DNA of 64,000 nt from Cavia porcellus (lineage: Eukaryota > Chordata > Mammalia > Rodentia > Caviidae), in assembly GCF_034190915.1 (NCBI RefSeq), contig NW_026947507.1, positions 31,486,001 through 31,550,000 on the forward strand, read 5' to 3'. The position numbers were made by a program, and so were the translations under genes. The notes beneath the pieces were generated by a model. It ran no database searches. It had not been told where the DNA came from and saw only the letters and a list, made by a program, of their open reading frames with translations. How positions within the stretch are numbered: position 1 is the stretch's first letter; each line of letters begins with the position of its first letter. This document shows positions 12,060 to 25,434 of this stretch, piece by piece.

Positions 12060-12660
12060 CAATTTAACACCAGCTGAATTAAATCAGTATGGTGCTGAGT
12101 GTAGATGGTCCACTCGAAGAAAGTTGCCAGCATAAATAGAGATGTGGAGAAGATGAGTGAGGCATTCTGGGTTTCTCTAAGTGTTGCTGTTTGAGCCATT
12201 GGTTCTCCTGGCGGAGCTCATCATGGTTAGCTTCCCCAGTGTCAGTTCAACTATTGTCATCAGAAGAGCTCAACATCTTGTTGGTGAGAGTGACTGTAGT
12301 TCACTTTGGGGCAGCTCTGGTCCTTACATGGAACAGGGCTTCCTGGCTCTGGAGGGGAAGGTGTGCAGCTTAATCTCCAGGATAAACTCGTCATGCCGGC
12401 TTTCTAGCATGTTCTTGACTGTTCTTATCATCCTTGAGGATGGCTGTGGTACTTTTCAGGACAGCCCTGGTCTTTATTATGAGCGCAATCTCTGGGCTCC
12501 AGTGTAGAACCTTCAACCTACCAGCACAGCTCCTTCACCCTACTGGCATAGACTTTCTATCTTCCACTACTGACCTTTGGGCCTTCCCAGTGCAGATCCC
12601 TAAAACAGAGTGGCATGAGTCCTTGTGAGCTCTAGATCTCCAGTTGGAGTGCATTGTCAT
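12060..12660 (-). pseudogene. Possible retropseudogene remnant, unidentified
   Basis: GC-richer and stop-poorer than its surroundings. On the minus strand, around 12180-12240, a frame reads like coiled-coil protein (HDELRQENQWLKQQH), and around 12361-12420 another reads KNMLESRHDEFILEIKLHT, but the frames are not continuous and a stop intervenes. I do not recognise the parent gene. It could be a broken processed copy or chance composition. Confidence 0.25.
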
Positions 12661-13359
12661 GGGCTCTAGGTTTTCATCTGGACTTATGCAGGACATTGTT
12701 AGCGTTCTGGGAAGATTTCCTATACTTTCTTATGTTAAACCTTGGATGACCATCATAAAATAATATTATAAATTCTGTGCCCTGAGAACAGTTGTTCTCC
12801 TCACAACTCGCCTACAGCACTTGGTTTCCAAGTCATAGTGGAACAGAAGCTGCCCTCAGCGCACTCTGAAAGCTGTTCCCCCATGCCAGCCTCTTCCAGT
12901 ATCCCACCAGCTCTGTGTCTCCTGCCTTACCATACTGGACCACTCATGTGCACATCTGCAGTTCATGTCTTCTCCAATTCTGGTCATCTCAGAAAACTTA
13001 AAATATAGATATTTTTCAAAGCTGTCCTCTGAGATCTAAGATTAACTCTTAATCACAGTGATTTAGGCACAGAATTGAACTCAAATCTGTTTTACCCGAG
13101 GATTATCACTAAAGCTGATTTTTATTTTCCACTGGTCTCTTATTGCCTCTGTCCTCTTGATTTTCAAAATCTTTAATCTTTCCAGCTTCCTACAAAATGC
13201 CTGAAGTCATCTTCTGGGAATGTTTTCTCCATAAGTGGTTGGGCTTTGAAATCTGATTAGTTTTTATCAACTGACTTCTTTAGAGACTGGGTTATATCTC
13301 AACATGATCTGTATTTCAGCGCACAGACTAGAGACATGGTATATATGAATATGGGTTTA
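12661..13359. other. Intergenic, no gene seen
   Basis: No recognisable feature. 12780-12960 is moderately GC-rich without an open frame. Confidence 0.4.
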
Positions 13360-13498
13360 GAAAATGAATTGTGGGGGCTGGGGATTTAGCTCAGCGGCAT
13401 AAGCGCCTAACTTGGCAAGCAGGCAAGTCGTGAGTTCGATCCCTGGTACCGATAAAAAGAAAAAACACACACACACACAAAAAAGAAAACGAATTGTG
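13360..13498 (+). repeat. ID-like tRNA-derived SINE with target-site duplication
   Basis: The body starts at 13374 (GGGGCTGGGGATTTAGCTCA) with an intact A box, a B box GTTCGATCCC and the end GGTACCGATAAAAA, then an A/CA-rich tail. It is flanked by GAAAATGAATTGTG (13360-13373) and GAAAACGAATTGTG (13485-13498), one mismatch in 14, the signature of L1-mediated retroposition. Confidence 0.92.
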
Positions 13499-14690
13499 CC
13501 CAACTGACTGCTAAATGTTTAATCCTAATAGATAACAAAAAAGTTACCAGTTAAAATTTTGACCAAGAGTGAACAATATTACATTCAAAACAAGAGATGT
13601 ACTGAAGAAAATGACACTGCCTACCCTTCAGTTTATCGTCAGCCTTGGAAATTCCTAGCCATCCAGACTTCCAGCCAATCTTTTCTATTATTTTATTACT
13701 GAGAAATACTTGATATAAAAGTCACTTTTTAAAAGTATGCAACGTGATGGTGTTAGTCTATTTAGAGGGTGTTCCTACCACAATTCCTACCTAATCTCAC
13801 AGTATTTGTATAGCTCCAAAAAGAAACTCCAACACCCAGTAATCCTCCAGCATGTAAAAGGTCTGGGCGTGGTCACTCTGTTCCTGAAAAAATATTTTAA
13901 AAAACTAAACAAGACCCAGAAAAAAACAGCTCTTTACAGATCGTTCAGAGAAGTCACAAGGGAAAACTGTCGCTTCTGAACAGAGGAGAGGGCCAATGCC
14001 CAGAAACAACTCGCAAGAATAAAATCCCATTTGAAAGGTTTTCCTGCTTCCCAATCTCTCTCCTCTTTTGTGCTCCTCCTTTACTCTTTTTTGGGATTCT
14101 CATGCAAGAGAAATAATGACATAGTTACACTTGTGAGTCTGATTTATTCCACTTAAGATTATGGTCTCGAAGCACCTCCATTTTCCTACAAATAATTCAA
14201 GGAGAGAGAAATGAAAAGGAAGGGAAAAGAAAAAGAGAATGAAAGAAAAAAAATGAAAACAAAGCTTGTATGACTCAAGACAGTTGAAGAGAAGGGAGCA
14301 GAATGAGGAAAAAGGAGTTGTGATGTGATATATCCACGTATCACAAGATTCCTATGATGCATGTGACCAATATATATGATAAATATGTAGCAATGAAAAG
14401 AATACAGTTAAAAAGAAAAAGAGTAAACCCCCCTAAATGACACTCCATGGACAAATGGTGAATTAGAAACTCCATCAGGAGCCAATCGTAATCGGGCTCC
14501 ACACATTTTTTAGTTTTAACTCCTGAAATTCAACAAAGTTATGTCAGAAACTAACAGAAATTAAAACAAGCAAACAAAAAAACAGTCCGCTAGTGCTTCT
14601 GGTAGGCAAGTGAGAAGAAATAATTTTTAAATAGGCTGCATGTTCTGTTCTTTACCAAAGCCTTGATCTTCAGAGGAACTGTTTTACTAG
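13499..14690. other. Intergenic with L1-derived scraps
   Basis: 13675-13845 resembles an ancient L1 3'UTR (TTATTACTGAGAAATACTTG, then a CCAAAAAGAAACTCC-like motif). 14115-14195 resembles the L1 3'-end sequence also seen near 47050 (GTGAGTCTGATTTATT and TATGGTCTC). 14195-14430 is purine-rich. No gene seen. Confidence 0.4.
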
Positions 14691-14692
14691 AG

Positions 14693-14765
14693 CAGTGGCA
14701 GCAAACCTATGTGCCACAACTGGCTGTTTGCACCATTGAAAGTGCTAAAAGATTCACTGATGGAG
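14693..14765 (+). mobile_element. Possible hAT-type DNA transposon remnant (short)
   Basis: Starts CAGTGGCAGCAAACCTATG and ends GCTAAAAGATTCACTG, resembling the two ends of a CAGTGGTGGCGAACCTATGG-type hAT non-autonomous element with its middle deleted. Compare 37262-37420. Assigned by pattern only. Confidence 0.35.
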
Positions 14766-15685
14766 ACCACTATGAAGTGGCTCTGAGCAGGATTTAAAGT
14801 TACTAATTAGCTGTCTATGTTTATCTGTGAGTCCCAGGCCTAGGCCCCCTGTCTGGAGATGGGCAGCAGATTCATAGTAAATGAACCTCTGTGAATCACT
14901 GTTTCTGGCTGAGACCCGTAGAGGCCTGTGATGCCAGAGACATCTCAAAGGGTGAGATAAGGCCACAGTGGAGGACGCCTTGTTCCAATCCCAATTAAGT
15001 AGAGACTGCAGCTGCAGGGATCTCATGTCTGCTGTCTCATTCTCACCATAAATGCATCATGGAGATAAGGCAGTTCTCCTACATCAGCATAATTTACTAC
15101 TCAGAGAAGACTTTGAACTGATTGCCATGGTCTTGCTCTGTTCCCATGCTTTCCTCAGTATCCCCTGTCTTTGTTTGAAAACCTAATAAATGCTGGATGC
15201 CTAGAGAAGTCATTTGTCTCAGTCCCAGAGTCTTGAACTCTGCTAGAAAGTTTTGAGCCTCCTGGAGCTCTAACATCATAACACCTGTCCCATTTATTTA
15301 AACCTTTGCCATACATTCATTTGGGAGTTTGGGGATCTTGGTCCCCAATAATTCACCATCACAGTGTAGAGTATGAACTGTTAGATGTTAGGTGATATAG
15401 GAGAAGAGACACCCAACTCCAGCCCTTCAACCATTCTATCTCCCATCTAAGGGGGAGAAAAATTGGAAACATTTACAAAGATCACAGTTCAGAGGCTCAC
15501 TAAAAATGGAATTCAAGTTTTAGAAGAAAGGGTGTTTCCCCACTCCCAGGGTCTTGTTATCCCATTACCAAAGGCTTATTCATAACAACTCCTATATGCA
15601 GACCTCATGTAGTTGTCAAGGAAATATTACAAGTGATATCAAAAGGCAGAAAACAAAGTTAGAAAGACAAAGCCATCAGAACTAG
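14766..15685. other. Intergenic, no gene seen
   Basis: Unremarkable sequence with a few medium open frames on the minus strand that resemble no known protein. It may contain an old LTR or other ancient repeat that I cannot name. Confidence 0.35.
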
Positions 15686-15689
15686 TCTC

Positions 15690-16690
15690 AGTTATGGCAG
15701 AGATGTTGGAATTATTGTGCAGAGATTTTGAGACAACCACAATTAACATGCCTCGGGCTCTAATTGATCAAGTAAGCTGTGTGCTGCAGCAGATGGGAAA
15801 TGCAAATAGAATTTTAAAAATCCAAAAATTTTTGAGAGTACGATCACAACAGAAATGAAGAAGGCCTTTGATGGGCTCATTAGTAAGATGAACAGAGCTG
15901 AGAAAAAAATCTCCAAGTTTGGAGATATATAAATAGAAATATCAAAATAGAAGATAAAAAATGAAAAACATCCAAACAAATTATTTAAGAATTGTGGGTC
16001 AACTATAAAAGGTATAAGAGACATTGATAAGAGCAGAAGGAAAAGACAGAGATAACACATAATATTATTAAGCAACTACGATGGGGAATTTTATCAAATG
16101 AATACGAGACACAATTTTTCTATTGCAAATAATATTTCTGTGCATAGAACACCGTATTTTGTTTATCTGACCCTATGCTGGTGGACATTGGGGTTGTTTC
16201 TACTTTTTTGACTACTTTGAAAAATATTGCTGTAAATGTTGAATATATGTGCCTTTCTTTCTCTATTCCTAAGAGTAGAATTACCAGCATACCTGCTAAC
16301 TAGCTTTAGTTTTTTGAAGAGTGCTAAACAGAGTCCCAGAACAGCTGCACATATTATGTTTCTACCAGCAATATGAGACATTTCTAGCCTCTCCATATCA
16401 TTTTTCATCTTGATTATGCTGATCCAAATGGGTGTCAAGTGGTACTTCATTGAAATTTTGGTTTATACCTCCGTAATGACTATAATCACAGTTTTATAAA
16501 CTAAATGGACATTTATCTATCTTTTTTGAGAAACGTATCTTCAAATCCTTTGCCAATTTTAAAATTGGATCATTTGTCTTTTTGAATTGCAAGAAATCTC
16601 TTAGATGGTCTGGATGCTAGCTTCTTATTAGATATATCTTTTGCAAATATTTTCCCTCATTTTGTGCACTGTCTTTCATAACTTAATTTT
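15690..16690. repeat. Ancient L1 fragments
   Basis: 15690-16070 reads on the plus strand like an old L1 leader/ORF1 region (GAAGAAGGCCTTTGATGGGC, GAGCTGAGAAAAAAATCTCC). 16080-16690 reads as a reversed L1 3' region (CCAAATGGGTGTCAAGTGGT, and TTGCAAATATTTTCCCTCAT near 16640). Both are heavily mutated. Confidence 0.55.
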
Positions 16691-16799
16691 AAAACATATT
16701 TTCTTAAGAACAAAACTAACACAAGGGGCATTTGAAGTGATCAAATCTAATTTTATTTTCACAATGATTTTTAAAAGGGACAGAAAGATACAGAAGGCC

Positions 16800-17030
16800 A
16801 GAAAGAAATAACATTTAACTGCCTGCAATATGCCTCAAATTTCATTATATATTTGAACTCATTTGATACTCACAAACTATTTACAAAGTTATCCTTTTTA
16901 TCCTCATTCTGAAGAATAGAAAATGGAGGCTCAGATAAATGAACCAGAATTCCAAATTCTCTGAGTCCACAGAGGGCAAAGTAGAAATTTACTTTCATGT
17001 ATTTGACTCTTAAGTTCATGTCAGTTAAAT
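16800..17030 (-). repeat. MIR-like SINE fragment
   Basis: The reversed MIR core is visible: TATCCTCATTCTGAAGAATA, then GGAGGCTCAGATAAATGAAC and AGGGCAAAGTAG. Boundaries approximate. Confidence 0.55.
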
Positions 17031-17580
17031 CTCTAATTTCCTCCCTCGTTTCCTAAACATTCCTAAACTCTGTCAGAAGGAAATTATTCAAATGATTCCT
17101 GTTTGCCTTTAATGAGAGAATTCTGTGCACTGCCTCACTTTCTTCTAGTGAAAGCAGATATATTAATGACTTGCATGTATTCACTGGTATTACACTAAAC
17201 ATCCCTTGGGGATGGTAGCAGATTTATAGATTTGTATAAATGACAGTGTCACATTTGCATTTCATATTCCCAAGCGACACAGAAGAGAAGCATTTGTTGA
17301 TTAAAACTGTCTCTTGGGATCACTGATATCTGATTCAAGAATTTTTGCGAGATGATTTTATTTCTATATTGTCTCAGGTTATTCAAATAGGAAGAGATAT
17401 AATTCAAATCGAGCTCTAAGTGATCACAAATTACATGGAGTTTCCTCTTAAAGTTCTATACCAATGAGCAGTAGGGTGGCATCAAAGAGATGACTTATTT
17501 CTGTCTAGGTTTAATGTAGTCAAAATGACTTGTTGGGGGAAAATAGTGAGGACTATCTAGGAAAACACTGAGAATTGGGG
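17031..17580. other. Intergenic, no gene seen
   Basis: Nothing recognisable apart from a G-run at 17581-17588 at its right edge. Confidence 0.4.
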
Positions 17581-17584
17581 TGGG

Positions 17585-17735
17585 GGGGACTTTGCACTGA
17601 GCTACCTCAACAAGCCCTATTTGTTTGTTCTGAAACATGATCTCACAAAGTCACTAAATTGCTGAGGCTGGCTTCAAATTGAGGACCTCCCAGAGTGCTG
17701 AAATTACAGGCAGGTACCATTGCACCTAGTCTCAG
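17585..17735 (-). repeat. 7SL-derived (B1-like) SINE, old
   Basis: The plus strand carries the reversed B1/Alu-like order: CATGATCTCACAAAGTCACT, GCTGAGGCTGGCTTCAAATT, CAGAGTGCTGAAATTACAGG, then CACCTAG. No clear tail or duplication remains. Confidence 0.7.
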
Positions 17736-20700
17736 TTTTTAAATCTGAATTTTAGCAGTTGTTTTGGCATAATATTGTCTTTAGTCTCACTATCCCACCC
17801 CTTTATTTTTATTTTTTCATCTTAAGCAATAGTATTTTGTATCTTTAAAAAAAATGCCAAGCATCAATATCTAGCAGTTTCTCTGGTTCCATCTGTTTTG
17901 TTTTATTGCTCATTTCTGTTTAAATACAATTTTTAGTCTCTTGTATCGATCCTGTTTGTATTCCTCCTGTTGAGAGTCAATGAACATTAGTATTTGTTTA
18001 CTGTGTGTGGACAAGTATTGAGGAAAGGATAAGTGAATTGGCCAACATAAAAGCACAGCTACACAGCCTGTGGAATGGAAAATTCAAGTACAAAAACATA
18101 GGAACATAAAGGCCAAGAGTTTGTAGAGAGGCTAAAGGAAATAGAGGAAAAGGTATTTAGTAAATACTATAAGAAAACTGTGATCTATTTTTCCCTTAAA
18201 AGCCTTGAGATTAGAAAGTGTCCAATTAGAAATGACTAATATAAAGTGGCAATAAGCAACAATGATACCAACAAAACAATCTCACTCAGAACAGAGGATG
18301 TAGGTTATAGCTAAAGAGACCTTTTGTCATAAAGTGAATGGTGATGAAAATTATTACACAGAGAATTATTTCAACAGAGAGTTATCAGTTGATGGCTATT
18401 AGTAACACCTCCAACAAGCCATAAAGTATACAGTATTATTTATTAAGTTACAGATGAAAAGCTGTGCCTCAAAGAGATGGCATACTGTTCCCCAAAGTCT
18501 CATTTAGTAGTTTGTAGCTGAATCAATCCCACATGTGAGTAACTGCAAAGCAGGTCCATGCACTGAAATACTGCACATCACACTCACAGCCAAAAGAAAT
18601 TTTAAAAGTTGCATAGATTGCTTTAGTATAAGCACAGCCATACAATTAGAACATTTTTTCTAATCAACCCAAAGATACTGTAGTTAGCCTACAATTAGTG
18701 TTGAATAAAAACGCAGATAATTTTTTAAAAGCACAAGTCCTCCAAGGGAATCTTTTTTCCTAATTAAGCATTTCTCTAGGGAAAAATATCTCTGAATATA
18801 ATTAAGCAATATATTAATGCTTAAAAATCACATCTTGGAAGAACATATAACTCATAATTAAATAGTCACTGGAACACTTGAGATACTTGTTTTACTACAG
18901 TGTCTTCAAATATGTTGTCTAACTAAGGAAAACAGGATGAAAATAAAAATAATGTATTACAAGCTAACATATGATTAATGGTTATATTAAAATATTTTTC
19001 TTTTAGGAAATCGACACTTTGAAAATACTGCAGTTATCCCTGGTTTCCAAGTCATCTTAACTTCCAACTTTACACCTCTAAAGAAATTCATCTATTTCTT
19101 TTCTATGTTTCCTGTAGTGTGGACATGATGTTCCCATGCCAGCCAGCTTTGTTGAGTTTCTTAAGAGGTTAAGATGCTGGGCTAGAGTTCAGTTAAAGGA
19201 GAAATAGATAACAAAATTTAGCATTCATGCTCAATCTCTATTTATCAGAATATGATCATTCCCCCATCAGTTTATCTGAATAAAAGATGAGTGAGTTTTA
19301 GCAAAGGTAGTATTGGTTCAATTCCATTCAACTGACAAGAGTAACTCAGCCAGTTCCAAGCTCTGTGGAAGATGCTGGGAGCTTAGAGGCTGTTCTCACT
19401 TGTGACCTGAAGTTCAATTGGGAGACAGATACAGAATCATCTACCACTTCACGTACAGCAAATAGTGAATATGACTCCAAGTGCCAATTCATAGTGTTAC
19501 AAGGGATATTTACACAGGCATAAGTGAAGGAAGATTCTTGGACTGGCATACAAACACCTAAAGAAGCCTAGAAAGTAGAGTTCCTACTACCAACTAGCAT
19601 AGGTGTATAACATGCAAAATGGTAGGGATTTTTGCTCTTTTACTTTGCTTATATTATACATAATATACACATTGAAGACAGTTATCTTTATTTCATAAGA
19701 ACAAGAAATATTTTAGCTGTGAAAGGAGCAAACAGTAATCGAACATGAATGTAAATAAAATGTTGGCTAATGCTCATAATGCTAGAAAAATAATTAACAC
19801 ATCCAAGAATCATGCTTCTTTTCAGCTTTCTGGTCCCATGTATAATCATTTATGGCATGTTCTTCCCTGAATGCAGCTCTTTGGCGTATAGACAGCACAT
19901 AGGGCACGGTTGTAGACTCAACAGTTTGTTAAATATATTTAGGTTGACAGAGGAAGGTGTTTTATTATGGATGTCTACTATGTGCATTAGAAATTTGCAA
20001 TTAATAAGTACATATGATATCCAAGTACACTTCCATTGGATTCATACAGAAATTCATTTTTATTCAAACAATTAGCTTTGGGTCCTGAATCCAACTGATT
20101 AGTCAGAATGAGGGTGTTGTCTTAAGGATCGTGTGGATGTGTGCACACTATTTTTTATTCCCAACTCTTTTGACTTACACCTAACTTTGTTCATTCCAAT
20201 TTGCTATCCAATGCATCCTGGCTTCCAAAGAATAAACAAGTAAAACCAGAAGAAAATCAAACTGTAGACTATAAATGAGTGTGTGGGAGATTCATAGCAT
20301 GATCAAATTGATAATAGGGATTAAGAAATATCTTTGCAACCTACCCCACTGCAATTTGTATCACTTGACAAATGGCTGCAAGAAAATGCTGATCAGAAGC
20401 AACACAAATGCTCTATTTTCAGTGTCACTTAGCAACTGACACTAACTCCCTTGAAGTTTGCATTCATTCCTTGTACTAAGTAAATTCACCTTCCCTGGTT
20501 CACTAGTCTTTCTTTGACCCTATAACCCTTCAGATAAAAATATCTTGTATTGAATAATATGTTGCAGTTCATAAACAACTTATACTTAATTTATTTAATA
20601 AGTTTTGGAAAACTTATTAAACACTTATGAACTCCACTTCATAAAACAAATAACCAAGACTGAAGGATAAATAAAATAAAATTTATTAATGTCCCTTAGC

Positions 20701-21465
20701 CTTTAAAATCATGAAAGCAAGTGTCACTCATACTTGTTTTTACAGCTGAGGGAAATGAGAGTTTGATTAGCATATTAAACTATAATTATAAATAAAGAGA
20801 AAATGTAGATAATAGGAAATATGGAGATAGATCTTTCTCAAATAAGAATGGGACCAAGAGATGGAGAAAGGGAAGAGAGTGTAGGGAAAGTGGATGAGAA
20901 ACAGAATGAAGACATTTTGTACACACACCAACTCCACACAGAGAGTTGTACTGCAGACTGCATTCTGGACTTCCAAAATGAATACAGTCATAAACCAATC
21001 AGATTGAACCCGGCACTTAAAACTAACTTGTTCAGTCTTTGAAGTAAATAACAACATGAATGATATTTGAAATCACAAATAGAACTGCATCAAAACACAC
21101 ATCTAACATATATCCTAGATCTCCATGAGTCTAGCCGACTATATGTGAATTTTGAAAGCTTCTGCAATCTATTTTGCTATGTACCCATTTAGGATACATT
21201 GCTTCTGCATTTGACTATGATACATTATCTCCTCAAACTAAGGGATCAAGAAGAATCATATCTTTTTAGAATGACTTCTTGTCTTAAATGTACTTAAACA
21301 TCTTACACAAATTATGATAATCAATTTGACATTAATAGAGATGAGATGTATATATTCTTATTATCTCATACTATTTTCAATATATTGTATATTATAACAC
21401 ATCTTAAGCATATGTAAGATGATAATACTTAAGATAATTTGGTGTACAAATACAAAAACAAACAC
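17736..21465. other. Intergenic, no gene seen
   Basis: 3.7 kb of AT-rich DNA. Open frames at 19346-19549, 19812-20075 and 20767-21057 resemble no known protein. 18430-18530 has a faint MIR-like pattern (CAGATGAAAAGCTGTGCCTC). No convincing RNA gene, exon or young repeat. Confidence 0.45.
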
Positions 21466-21469
21466 ATAA

Positions 21470-22870
21470 GAGCAATGTATCAATAGAACAAAAGAAAGCC
21501 CAGAAATAGAAATATACATTTCTAATGAACATATTTTAGTAAATGAAGATGCAAAATAACCACCAGATTTGGTGTTATTTAGTCATTACTCATATTATCT
21601 CTGTCTTTATTATTTCCAGAGCTTACTCAACAGGTATAGTCTTGTTGCTTATATGAAAAAAAAAAGGGATCCTACATTTAAATAAAAAGACAGAAAGTAT
21701 CCCTGCCTCAGATCATAAAAAAAAAAAATTTTCAGGTGAATTATAAACTGAAATATAAAGATTACAAATATTTTACTTTCAGAAAAGACTAAATGACTAT
21801 CTTCATAAACTGGAAATTAGGAAAATTTTCATTCTTAATAGGAAAATCAGAAAAACACAGTGAAGAAAGAATACTAAATTTTACTACATTTAAATCACTG
21901 AAGTAAAAAACTCATTCAAAGACTTACTAATAAATATATGAATCACGAAATTGATAAAAAGTTTGTAAAGTAGATAATAAAGACCTCACATACAGATTTT
22001 AGAACAAATTCAGATTTTGAAAGGGAAGAAAAATAAGTAGAAAAATGGACAAAATATTTGAGCAGAAACTTTAGAAAAAAGGAAATTTAAATAGTTGCTA
22101 GATATACATATGGAAAGGCAAAATACAACCATAGTAAAATACCATGATAAACCCCTGAGACTGGGCAAAGTGTGAATTGTGTGAATTTCATAAACTGCTG
22201 GTAGGAGTGAAATTTATTTCACTGCTTTGGAAAACATTTTGGAATAAGTTAGTCAAGTTGAAGATGTGCATCGTTGTCATTCTGCAGTTTCAGCTCTAGG
22301 AATAGAACTAATTAAATTTTCTCATGTGGATCAGAATACATAATATATGAAAGACTGTCTGTATCTATCTTGCTCCTAATTGTCCCCTACTAGAAGCCAT
22401 ACAAACCTTCAAAGACAGTACAGTGGGAAGTAATTATGGTGTATTCATAGACTGGAACATTTTATAGCAATAAAATGAAATAGGCCCTGGCTCTACTCCA
22501 AAATCTTCCAAAGATGCTATAAATTAAATAAAACCAAAACATACAATAATACATTTTTGGAGAATCCTATCCATATGAATTTCAAAAAGAACACAAAACT
22601 AAATGATATTATTAGGGATGTATACATTATAAAGAATACGTTTATTGTAAAATTAAGGCAGATGTTCCCTTAAGCAGGAAAGAGACAGTGAGATCTAGGG
22701 GTGACCTACAGATTACTGGGAGATTCTAGTAGTCTAACAATATTCTGTTTCTTCTGTTGGATGTTCTTTATAACTATTGCTCTGGTATCCAGTTATGCTT
22801 TCTATATTTTTATATGTATGTTTATTTTACAATACTAACAAGGCTTTAATAAGTCTAACTAAGCAGAAAT
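21470..22870 (+). repeat. Ancient L1 3' region
   Basis: Decayed ORF2 C-terminal DNA on the plus strand: AAATGGACAAAATATTTGAG near 22044, CATAAACTGCTGGTAGGAGT near 22190, and a stretch corresponding to the end of ORF2 and 3'UTR after 22260. Many stops; boundaries approximate. Confidence 0.55.
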
Positions 22871-24888
22871 GAAATGCTTCTTACTGTCAATTTTAGTACG
22901 TATGAATTCAGGCTTAAGAATGAAAAAGAATAAATCATGCAAGTGGTTGATTTTTTGCTGAAAAAAATATATGTTAGTAACCCTAAGTATATTTTTAAAC
23001 TGTCATGTGGTAGGGAATGACAATTCTAGAGCTGCTTTTAACCTCTAGAAATCAGAGAATGACAAGACAGCTGTACTGTTGCTAGAAAAAAAAAAAGAAA
23101 AAAACAATGCAAAACCTGCAAGCTAGGCATGCTGAGTGAAATTTTAATTAATCAGCATGTTTATTTCAGCATTGCTTACACTCCCCTCCCCCCTTCCTGG
23201 ACTTAGATTCTATTATTTATATATCTATGGATGACAAGTCTTCCCTTACAAAACCCTGCTCCTTAAGGGGAGAGTTGCTATTTATCTCTGGCTGGTTCTC
23301 ACATGAGTCTTTTTCACAAGAAGAATGTAATAAAAGGAAAAAACAATGGATTCTCATTAAAATGTAAGAAAAATAAAATTATGGACAGCATGGCAACAGA
23401 TCTGGTCATAAAACTAGGAGCACATTATGTCAGGACTAAAACATATTTACACATTAAATGAGAACATTATGAACAAGCACACAGAAAATAGAGCAATCAA
23501 AACAATGTCAATGGAAACCAGTTTCTTATTTGACACTTACAGAATCCTTCACCCATCACTATCCAGGGAAACAAAATAACTAAATAACTAATAGAGGTTC
23601 TCTTTGTAACACCTCTACATTTTTATTTTTCATGTAGAGATGTATTCCTTTTATTCTGATTTGTGAACCATGGTCATATCAAACAAAAATAAATAAATAA
23701 GCATGGATTCCTAGAAATGAGAACAGATTTCAGGCTCTCAAACTGTGTACGATCATAACTAACATTCACTTACCACTTAACATCTGCAAATTGCTCTGCA
23801 ATCTATCATTTCATTTAATCTTCATCAGTTTTCATAAAAAATAAACACTATTTTGCCTCATTTTTTCTGGGGCAAGATATCAAAGCCTTCTAAAGCTTAG
23901 TATTTTGTATACAGTAAGCCAGTACTTGTGAAAGAATCAAAATTCACCCCCAAGAACCTGAATCACCACATCCCTACACCAAATTAGACGACATATTCCC
24001 TCCTGACAGCTAAGGGTCCCAGGATTCCAAGAGGGCTTCCAATACTTCTGGAAATGCTTGGAATTGTCTGCTTTGATTATAATAACCAAGATAAGAATAA
24101 CTAAATGACCTCTTTAAAGGTCTAAAGAAATTTTTATTAGAAGTAGATTATTTATTCTCAAACGTGTTATCAATAGGGAGTCTTACATAGCTAATAAGGG
24201 GTCAGAAACATTCCTGAAAGTCTGTCAGTGGGAAGATATCAAGTGCATAAGCATTTAAAAGCATAATGTTGTCTACCTGTGATGTCTCTTGGCTTCTCCG
24301 GCTGTATACGTCAGGCTGTGTTTTTCATATTATAGCAGTTCAGCCTTTTTCAGTTTTGCTCCTTGTATTTTAGGGACCCGTGGTTCATTGTGCTCATAAT
24401 TTTGAAATGGAAAATCCATAACTTTTGAATAGTGTCCTGTCCTGACTACTGCAATGAAACTACACACCATTGCAACCTGTCTGACTTTTGTCCAGCATCC
24501 CCGTGTGGTGTGTGATGCCCATCCTCTAACAATTCTTAGCTAGTCACTTAAGTTGGCACATTGCCTATCACCATCCTACAGGGCTTTTGCTCAAGTAACA
24601 CTTATTTGACTTAATTCCCTTAATAACAATAGTAGTGGTGCTGGTAATTCATATATGTCAAATATAAGCCACAAATGCTTATTTTAAGTGAAGCAGTAAA
24701 AGTTTTAACTTAAGGAGAGAAAACACATATCCTAACATTGCTAGGATGTATGATAAGAAAAAATTACCCAGGAAAATAAGAAGAATGAAAAAGAAGTTCC
24801 ATTTAGTTTTGATCCCATAACTCAAACTATAATGTTGCAGCCACAATGTGCACTGAATGCTTAGTTACGATGGGAAAAGGATGAAAAT
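22871..24888. other. Intergenic with one MIR-like fragment
   Basis: About 23760-23940 carries a reversed MIR-like pattern (CATTTCATTTAATCTTCATC, then TTTTGCCTCATTTTTTCTGG). Otherwise nothing recognisable; no gene seen. Confidence 0.4.
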
Positions 24889-25053
24889 TATTTTTGTTTT
24901 TTTGAGACAGTGTCTCGCTATGCAGTTCAGGCTGGCCTTGGGCTCACTTTGTAGCCCAGGCTGATCTCAAACTTGCAATGATGTGCCTGCCTCAGCCTCC
25001 CGAGTACTGGGATTACAGGAGTGTGCCACCATGCCTGGGTCAGGATGGAATTT
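24879..25053 (-). repeat. 7SL-derived (B1-like) SINE with probable duplication
   Basis: Reversed B1/Alu-like element: a T-rich tail, GAGACAGTGTCTCGCTATGC, CAGCCTCCCGAGTACTGGGA, TTACAGGAGTGTGCCACCAT. It is flanked by GGATGAAAATT (24879-24889) and GGATGGAATTT (25043-25053), a plausible target-site duplication with two mismatches. Confidence 0.8.
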
Positions 25054-25331
25054 TTGTATGGATGTACAGGAAGAAAATATAATTTTTATTATAGGGTTCA
25101 ATATTACTTGAAGTTTTGGGTGTCCACTGGGGGCCATGGAATTTATCCTCCTCAGATAAGGGGGACTGCTGAGTGTAACACTTGTTTTTGCGTTTCTCCT
25201 ATCTATCTTGCAAAAGGGTTATACGGGGCAGATACAAGAAATATTTCTGAAATCCATGATTAAGCAAAGAAATATTGCTTCAATACTCTGTGCCAAATAT
25301 GTGTTTGATAAAACAAATAAATGAGATGTGA

Positions 25332-25369
<38 letters not shown>

Positions 25370-25430
25370 ACTTCAATGGTCTCATCTGTTTCTCATTACG
25401 ATTTAATGAAGTTTTCTATCCAGAACATAT
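25054..25430. other. Intergenic with a TG microsatellite
   Basis: Contains (TG)n at about 25333-25369. The rest shows no gene. Confidence 0.6.
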
Positions 25431-25434
25431 AAAG

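Noticed and set aside
13374..13455. A tRNA-Ala gene
   Set aside because: Boxes A and B are present, but the cloverleaf is degraded and there are an A-rich tail and target duplications; it is a SINE.
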